From JBMDXK01 sp048594375 (GTDB lineage Bacteria; Pseudomonadota; Alphaproteobacteria; Rhizobiales; Methylopilaceae): 17,863 nucleotides of DNA. Where the stretch lies: the NCBI GenBank assembly GCA_048594375.1, contig JBMDXK010000028.1, positions 1-17,863 on the forward strand, given 5' to 3'. A model generated the notes under the pieces. The model did not search any database. It was not told the DNA's origin and saw nothing but the letters and a program-made list of their open reading frames with translations. Positions within the stretch are counted from its first letter, which is position 1, and every line of letters starts with the position of its first letter. The translations under genes and the position numbers were made by a program. Below, one piece after another: positions 13,601 through 17,863 of this stretch.

Positions 13601-15943
13601 TCAGCGCAAATGCCCACGCCGTTGAGCGTCTTTGATTAAAGATGGGAGCTGTGCTTTCACCTGCGCCATCATTTTCCTATCGCGCGCATCCAATGCCGCG
13701 CTGATTTGAGCGGCATTGCCATCGCCTTGAATGTTTACGGTCGTAGCAGGTGAGAAGTTTACGACTGTTGAGCCGCCACCCTCTGGCAGCTTAGGTACTA
13801 TCGTGCCTGACTGGTTCGGTATAAACAGCTCTGGGCGCTTTTCACCCACAATATAGGGCTTCCCGCGCGATACAGAGCCGCCATGTTCACGACCCACAAG
13901 ACTGCTGAAAAAATTACCCACACTGCCAAGCAGGCCGCCTATGCCACCTCCACCGCCGCCGCTTCCGGCTTTGCTGAAGATGCTGTCGAAAAGATCATCC
14001 AGAGCCAAATCTAGCAGCTTATTTGCAAAGTTCTGGAAGGCGTTCGCCAAGCTTTTAATCGCGCTTTCGCCATTGATAATGTCGGTTACAAGGCCTTTGA
14101 AGTTCTCGCGTCCGGCGTCTCTGATTTCGTCAAGCTGGCGTTGTGCTTCTTGTAACTTTTCTTGCTCTGCGGCAACTTTGGCATAGGCGGTTGCTTCTTT
14201 CTCGATCTGAGAAATACGCTCAGGTGTAAGGCCGATTGCATCGCGCCGAGCTTTATTCTCAAGCTCTGTGATGGCTGCTACTTTCTCTTTCTCGAATGTG
14301 GAAAGTCCGATTACTTGACTCTCGGCTTCAATAGCCTTTGTGCGTTCTTGGATGGAGCGAATTTCGCGGTCGAACTCAGACATGCGCTCTTTTGTAGATT
14401 TTGGCGCATTTGGTGGTGGGATTTTTGTCCCATCTTTTTTGCCGCTCTTAGCCCCACCCAGAACGCTTTGAGTAAAAGACTCCGCAAACTTTCCGCTTGT
14501 CGATGACAAGGTAGGGTCTTTGAACATTTCCCGTAGAATATTCTTGCCTTTTTCCAGATCGGTTACAACTCTTGAAGCGCCAAGAGGGCTTTCACCCATT
14601 GAAAGGTTAAGGTCGTCGTACGCCTTAAATCTTTTGCGTAGAGCGTCGTTGATGTTTTCTCCAAGCCGGTCGGGCATTCTCATTATTTCTAGCGCCCATC
14701 CAACAAGATTAGAAAACCCGATCCCCGCCTCATAGAAGGCTCTTTGCATGCCCGACCTAAATGAAATCCAAGCCTTATCCCATTGCTCCTCAAATCTGGA
14801 GGCTTTGTTGGCGAACGCCTGATCGAAAACAACGCCTGCAAGCGCGGCTTCGGCTTTTGCCTGAGCAATTGATGCTGGCCCCTTTTCAAGAATGGAAATC
14901 CATTCCTCTGATAAACCAATAATTCTTGCAATCTCGATTTTATCAAACTCATTTTTTGCATTACTGATAAGAGAAGAAGCTGAGCCGAGAAGATCGTTTA
15001 TACTCTTCAAATTACCTTGGGCATCTTTGAATGATTGATTATTTGCGCTGAATAGTCGAGCGAATTGGCTATCCTTATCAGAGATTGCCTTACTCGCAGT
15101 CCCGCCTAAGGATGATATGCCTTTTGTGAATGTTTCGTTGTCAAGTCGCGAGAATGCCCTCTCAAGCTTTTGAGCGTCTTCAAGGGTAGTATTCAGGGTT
15201 TTAGAAAGGTCTTTTAGCCGGCCAGCCTCACCAACAGCTTTGCTGGCGGCTACACCCAAACCAACAAACGCCGCCCCCAGAACCGTAACTGGCGTTATAA
15301 GCCCAAGCACCATCCCGCCAAGCTCTTTAAACGCCCTGCCCACGCCGCCTTCATTGGGTCCATATATCTGGGCAATTTGGGGGCCTTGTTGCATGGCGAC
15401 CATAAGCGGATTCATTCCAAGCGCCAGCGTTTGCGCCACGTCAAAAGCCTGATAGCGCAGGTTGTTGCGTGCGAACTGTGACGCACGGTCTAAGCCCTGC
15501 ACTTCTTTCGTAAGCTTTGCCACCGCTGGCGCCTGCACTGCCGCCGCGCGGCCTGTGCTATTCACCGCAGCGCTGGCTTTGTTGAGAGCCGCATCGGTTT
15601 TCGCTGCAGCTTGGCCGAGCGTGTTCAGGCCTGCGTTTAAGACAGCCGATGCCCCATTGAGCTGCACAAAGTAGCCATGCACCATGCCTGTGGTCTTGCC
15701 AAGCTTTTGAATGGCCGTTTCAGCTTGTACAGCGGCGCGAGGCAGCGCGTTAACAGATTTGTTAACCTCCAGAATACCCACCTCAATCCGCGTCATGGCG
15801 GTGATGAGCCGGTCTATTTCTCTGGAAAACTTGCTTGCGGCACCCTCGGCTTTACCCGCCGATGCCGGAAGCTTGTTCAGCTCTGAATTGGCTTTTTCCA
15901 GACCTGCGGTATCCACCACAATGCCAAGCTGTGCGACTGTCAT
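13601..15943 (-). CDS. Tail length tape measure protein
   Basis: 780 aa. Start at 15943 (MTVAQLGIVVDTAGLEKANSEL is a typical tape-measure opening; weak Shine-Dalgarno). The first ~180 residues are Ala-rich coiled coil. A hydrophobic segment follows (about 207-243, LGGMVLGLITPVTVLGAAFVGLG), then long helical stretches with heptads (about 500-650), and a C terminus with a Gly-rich hinge (about 680-690) and the common ending HGGSVSRGKPYIVGEKRPELFIP. Known role: threads the tail tube during assembly, fixes tail length and aids DNA entry. By the usual ~1.5 A per residue, 780 aa predicts a tail of roughly 115 nm (inference). Placement before the M-L-K-J-like block agrees. Confidence 0.93.
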   Translation of the reverse strand: MTVAQLGIVVDTAGLEKANSELNKLPASAGKAEGAASKFSREIDRLITAMTRIEVGILEVNKSVNALPRAAVQAETAIQKLGKTTGMVHGYFVQLNGASAVLNAGLNTLGQAAAKTDAALNKASAAVNSTGRAAAVQAPAVAKLTKEVQGLDRASQFARNNLRYQAFDVAQTLALGMNPLMVAMQQGPQIAQIYGPNEGGVGRAFKELGGMVLGLITPVTVLGAAFVGLGVAASKAVGEAGRLKDLSKTLNTTLEDAQKLERAFSRLDNETFTKGISSLGGTASKAISDKDSQFARLFSANNQSFKDAQGNLKSINDLLGSASSLISNAKNEFDKIEIARIIGLSEEWISILEKGPASIAQAKAEAALAGVVFDQAFANKASRFEEQWDKAWISFRSGMQRAFYEAGIGFSNLVGWALEIMRMPDRLGENINDALRKRFKAYDDLNLSMGESPLGASRVVTDLEKGKNILREMFKDPTLSSTSGKFAESFTQSVLGGAKSGKKDGTKIPPPNAPKSTKERMSEFDREIRSIQERTKAIEAESQVIGLSTFEKEKVAAITELENKARRDAIGLTPERISQIEKEATAYAKVAAEQEKLQEAQRQLDEIRDAGRENFKGLVTDIINGESAIKSLANAFQNFANKLLDLALDDLFDSIFSKAGSGGGGGGIGGLLGSVGNFFSSLVGREHGGSVSRGKPYIVGEKRPELFIPNQSGTIVPKLPEGGGSTVVNFSPATTVNIQGDGNAAQISAALDARDRKMMAQVKAQLPSLIKDAQRRGHLR

Positions 15944-15967
15944 ACCGTTATGCCTATGTGGTTAGAT

Positions 15968-16012
15968 TGGACTCGACTAAAGGTTGAGACTCAGTTTTTG
16001 ATACGTTTTTTA
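15968..16012 (+). promoter_or_regulatory. Moron promoter, copy B of a 45-bp repeat
   Basis: 44 of 45 bases match copy A at 13009-13053 (the difference is A at 15981). TTGAGA (15984-15989) with TTTTAT (16008-16013) gives a plausible -35/-10 with 18-bp spacing. It starts 24 bp beyond the tape measure start codon, divergently oriented, and drives the plus-strand pair at 16028 and 16112. Confidence 0.72.
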
Positions 16013-16027
16013 TTTGGAAGAACAAGC

Positions 16028-16093
16028 ATGAAGCATCTCAAATCCCTGAGAGATGAAAACGCGCTCATATCAACCTTTACGCCATCGGAATAA
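16028..16093 (+). CDS. Possible 21-aa leader peptide of the moron locus
   Basis: This short frame starts at the ATG 15 bases after promoter copy B, has a GGAAG Shine-Dalgarno eight bases upstream, and ends at TAA 18 bases before the next gene. It encodes MKHLKSLRDENALISTF and four more residues: charged, with no signal or membrane segment. It is probably translated, given its site and spacing, and may couple translation into the downstream gene. Too short for homology, and the gene could equally be a spurious ORF in a 5' untranslated region. Confidence 0.42.
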   Translation: MKHLKSLRDENALISTFTPSE

Positions 16094-16111
16094 TAGATAA
16101 GGAAAATAATT

Positions 16112-16579
16112 ATGATAAATACAGCACATCGCGAACTGCAACGCGAAATTCTGACACTGCTTAGCCACAGTTATCCTGACCAAGTAGTCCTCGATGCGCC
16201 GACTACAAGCAATGAGAATGAATATAGAGCAAACTATTACTATCTGCATTCCCATGGATTGATTGAAATCCGTGAGCTAATTAATCGCACCTATGGGAAA
16301 ATTACAGCGAAAGGAATTGATTTCTTAGCGGATGATGGCGGACTAGGGGCGATACTCGGCGTTCAAGTCATCAAAATCCATGATGATACAATCAAGAAGC
16401 TTCTTATTGAGAAGATCGAAGCGACAGATGCAGACACGACCATTAAGGGTAATCTCATCGAACAGATCAAATCTTTACCAGCAAGCGCCTTGAACACAAT
16501 AACACAGCGTCTGATTGAGCGAGGCTTGGATCATCTCCCATCTCAACTTTCCGAGCTTCATAAATTGCTTCCGTTCTGA
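16112..16579 (+). CDS. Moron protein with N-terminal winged-helix-like domain, 155 aa
   Basis: The ATG at 16112 has AAGGA upstream. Residues 1-75 look like a winged helix: a first helix (HRELQREILTLLSHSYP), a middle pair ending NYYYLHSHGLIEIREL, and a wing-like GKITAKGIDFLADDGG. The C-terminal part (about 85-150) is helical (HDDTIKKLLIEKIEATD...LIEQIKSLPASALNTITQRLIERGL). From memory, small proteins with the phrase FLADDGGL-AILGV and this helical tail occur in many proteobacterial prophages without known function. It is transcribed opposite to the late genes under promoter copy B, so it is a moron. A DNA-binding or anti-defence regulator role is inferred, not shown. Its 3' end overlaps the convergent ORF at 16467-16772 by 113 bp. 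Confidence 0.85.
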   Translation: MINTAHRELQREILTLLSHSYPDQVVLDAPTTSNENEYRANYYYLHSHGLIEIRELINRTYGKITAKGIDFLADDGGLGAILGVQVIKIHDDTIKKLLIEKIEATDADTTIKGNLIEQIKSLPASALNTITQRLIERGLDHLPSQLSELHKLLPF

Positions 16580-16772
16580 CATCAGCAATATGGGAAAAGG
16601 TGAGAAGAATTTCTTTGTTTTCTAAAGCTATCCGTGCGGTGAACGGTAATCTATCCTTGACTGGGCTATCTGCCGGAATATTTGGAAAATTGAACGACAC
16701 TCTGAATGCAGAGCCATCATACTCTCTTTTCCCCTCAACCCAAAAATCATCATAAATAAGTGCGCGCATCAT
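16467..16772 (-). CDS. Hypothetical protein, 101 aa, antisense-overlapping the moron gene
   Basis: Start at 16772 (or 16769) after a strong AAGGAAG Shine-Dalgarno. The first ~66 residues (MRALIYDDFWVEGKREYDGS..., FRVSFNFPNI, IALENKEILLTF) read like a genuine beta-rich small protein. The last third runs antisense to the 3' end of the moron gene, which may mean the original C terminus was replaced when the moron arrived, or that both genes truly overlap. No family is recognised and no membrane segment is present. It is preceded on the minus strand by a terminator that ends the antirepressor transcript, so it would need its own promoter or read-through. Confidence 0.5.
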   Translation of the reverse strand: MMRALIYDDFWVEGKREYDGSAFRVSFNFPNIPADSPVKDRLPFTARIALENKEILLTFSHIADVRTEAIYEARKVEMGDDPSLAQSDAVLLCSRRLLVKI

Positions 16773-16793
16773 TTCTCGCTTCCTTCCTTCAAT

Positions 16794-16816
16794 AAAAAAC
16801 CCCGCTAAAAGCGGGG
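16794..16816 (-). terminator. Intrinsic terminator after the antirepressor gene
   Basis: Read on the minus strand: CCCCGC (16811-16816) pairs perfectly with GCGGGG (16800-16805) around a 5-nt loop, followed by six U (16794-16799). It lies 26 nt downstream of the antirepressor stop. Confidence 0.9.
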
Positions 16817-16841
16817 CTGGTTGGGCTTAAATTGTTATGGT

Positions 16842-17516
16842 TTAGGCAGTCACTAACTGCGGCTTTGGACGCGCCGGAACATCGGCATCCAGCCTGTCCT
16901 CAAGCCGCCCTACTGTTTTCCAGAGTGGGCAACTCCGCGAGAACGTCATATCAAACAGAACCCGTTCCATGGCTGTACCAAAATCATTGAACAAACCCTG
17001 CTTCACCCATTTGTTGGCAGTGACTATCACTTGGTGCATGTTCAGAACAAAATCGTTGCTTGGTATGGTTCCTGCTTTGATTGAGGCTGGTTTGGGCTGC
17101 GCACGGCGGTGAGCGCGAACCTTAACCGGCTTGCCTTGCGTGACCGCATCGAAAACCTCAATTACATGGATGAGAATATCCGTGGCATTATCGGTTTCAG
17201 ATTTGGATGCAATGTATATGGCTTGCTTTTTGGTGAGCCAGTATGCTTTCGCTGGACGGCCACCTTTAGCCTCTGAACCGTTCATTTCTGGAGTTTGCCG
17301 TACCGTACGGCAAACCTCTGCAAAGCGTGAAAGTGCATTTTCATGACGCGCAATCAGCTCACGAATTACACGAGGCCGTTCAAACCCCAAAACCTCAGCC
17401 AGTCGCAAATCCAATATGCGCGGCTCATGGTTCACCTTTGTGTTAATATCGTTCACAGAAAGCGGCGCATAGTCGTTTAAATCCAAAGGCAGCGGTGTTA
17501 TATTCAATGTAGCCAT
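16842..17516 (-). CDS. Phage antirepressor-like protein (Rha/Bro-N-like)
   Basis: 224 aa. The ATG at 17516 was preferred over the in-frame GTG at 17525 because GGAG lies eight bases before it. The N-terminal half contains DLRLAEVLGFERPRVIRELIARH (about 36-58), FAEVCRTVRQTP (65-76) and GRPAKAYWLTKKQAIYIASKSET (86-108), the pattern of phage Rha/Bro-type regulators that carry a DNA-binding helix pair followed by 'GRP-x-x-x-Y-W-L-x-x-x-Q-A'. The basic linker (131-145) and C-terminal helical part (about 155-210) are not recognised. Such proteins usually counter the phage repressor or regulate early genes. It is unusual to find one beside the tape measure gene. It has its own terminator and a divergent RHH neighbour, suggesting a self-contained regulatory module. 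Confidence 0.78.
   Translation of the reverse strand: MATLNITPLPLDLNDYAPLSVNDINTKVNHEPRILDLRLAEVLGFERPRVIRELIARHENALSRFAEVCRTVRQTPEMNGSEAKGGRPAKAYWLTKKQAIYIASKSETDNATDILIHVIEVFDAVTQGKPVKVRAHRRAQPKPASIKAGTIPSNDFVLNMHQVIVTANKWVKQGLFNDFGTAMERVLFDMTFSRSCPLWKTVGRLEDRLDADVPARPKPQLVTA
17293..17315. repeat. Perfect 11-bp-arm palindrome inside the antirepressor gene
   Basis: GTTTGCCGTAC (17293-17303), one central C, then GTACGGCAAAC (17305-17315): a perfect 23-bp palindrome encoding part of E-V-C-R-T-V-R-Q-T. It could be an internal operator, or a by-product of the codons for a conserved protein motif. Confidence 0.85.
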
Positions 17517-17608
17517 TTCAATCACTCCGTTTGATTGTTGTCGGTTAGGCCGCGTTTTGATGTTGGTAGCATCTTGCGCGGCTGCTTATTTTATGACATA
17601 CCTAAATT
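17517..17608. promoter_or_regulatory. Divergent control region between antirepressor and RHH gene
   Basis: The 92-bp gap between divergent starts must hold both promoters. Visible elements are TATGACATA (17592-17600), a 9-bp palindrome, and TGACAT (17594-17599) matched by inverted ATGTCA at 17625-17630 just inside the RHH gene. These are reasonable half-sites for the RHH protein acting on its own promoter (inference). No clean -35/-10 pair can be assigned by eye. Confidence 0.4.
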
Positions 17609-17857
17609 ATGCAGTCAATAATAAATGTCACGCCTAAAAAAAGAGGCCGACCGGCCACTGGGAAGCAGCCACAGATCAGTGTTCGCATGGAGCCTGATTT
17701 AATAACTGCGCTTGACGCGTGGGCATCTGCACAGCCAGAACCGCAACCAAAACGTTCTGAGGCCATCCGGCAAATCTTAGAGATACATCTCAACGCTGAA
17801 GGTTTGTTGAAAAGTAGCCCCACCCTAAAATTGGACTCGACAACAACGCGAAAGTGA
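17609..17857 (+). CDS. Ribbon-helix-helix (CopG/Arc-like) DNA-binding protein
   Basis: 82 aa. The core (about residues 10-62) fits the ribbon-helix-helix fold: basic K-K-R-G-R-P arm, beta strand QISVRMEP, helix A (DLITALDAWASAQ), turn, and helix B (KRSEAIRQILEIHL). Such proteins bind DNA as dimers through the paired strands and usually repress. It is divergent from the antirepressor-like gene, so autoregulation or control of that gene is likely. No toxin partner follows within the window, though only six bases remain after the stop, so an antitoxin role cannot be excluded. No Shine-Dalgarno precedes the ATG; translation may be leaderless or start a little downstream. The gene ends on a 12-base match to the moron promoter repeat. 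Confidence 0.82.
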   Translation: MQSIINVTPKKRGRPATGKQPQISVRMEPDLITALDAWASAQPEPQPKRSEAIRQILEIHLNAEGLLKSSPTLKLDSTTTRK

Positions 17858-17863
17858 TTATGT

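Noticed and set aside
1..17863. CRISPR array or insertion sequence
   Set aside because: No regularly spaced direct repeats of 20-40 bp and no transposase or terminal repeat pair were found on reading through; the only long repeat pair is the 45-bp moron promoter.

Overview
The window is most of the late (tail and lysis) half of a tailed-phage prophage with a siphovirus-type tail, in what looks like an alphaproteobacterium, probably of the Rhizobiales (Brucella/Ochrobactrum-like). The host guess rests on recall of similar spanin, integrase and NlpC-like tail proteins and on the moderately G+C-rich late genes. It is not proven by any marker gene here.

Layout, left to right. Positions 1-780 are decayed, A+T-rich DNA holding a frameshifted N-terminal relic of a tyrosine integrase (563-719, minus) and a large inverted repeat (733-777). 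Positions 898-1256 are gene-free and hold a run of small hairpins that ends just before a plus-strand reverse transcriptase (RT, 1307-2785). The RT has the hallmarks of the solitary 'unknown group' / defence-associated RTs (DRT), so the hairpin run is the best candidate for its structured non-coding RNA. Positions 2788-2953 hold nested inverted repeats, a stretch resembling a tRNA-Ser 3' end, and repeated TAACC motifs. This may be an attachment or junction region between the RT locus and the phage.

Positions 2988-15943 are phage genes read on the minus strand, right to left: tape measure protein (13601-15943), a small membrane coiled-coil protein (13280-13519), the tail-tip block in lambda M-L-K-J-like order (12956 down to 6481, genes nearly touching), a tail fibre or spike with an S74 autoprotease/chaperone C terminus (4709-6415), then lysis genes: a zinc M15 endolysin with a C-terminal membrane segment, an overlapping inner/outer-membrane spanin pair, and a membrane coiled-coil protein. 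Intrinsic terminators with U-tracts lie between several of these co-directional genes, so late transcription probably depends on antitermination or extra promoters.

Two plus-strand accessory loci ('morons') interrupt the late region at 13009-13279 and 15968-16579. Each is preceded by a 45-bp sequence that is 44/45 identical between the two, with a plausible -35/-10 at its 3' half. This suggests shared, independent expression, perhaps in the lysogen.

At the right edge are a Rha/Bro-like antirepressor (minus) and a divergent ribbon-helix-helix protein (plus). Tail chaperone and major tail genes would be expected here but are absent. The strongest candidates for new biology are the RT plus hairpin-array locus and the twin-promoter moron pair.
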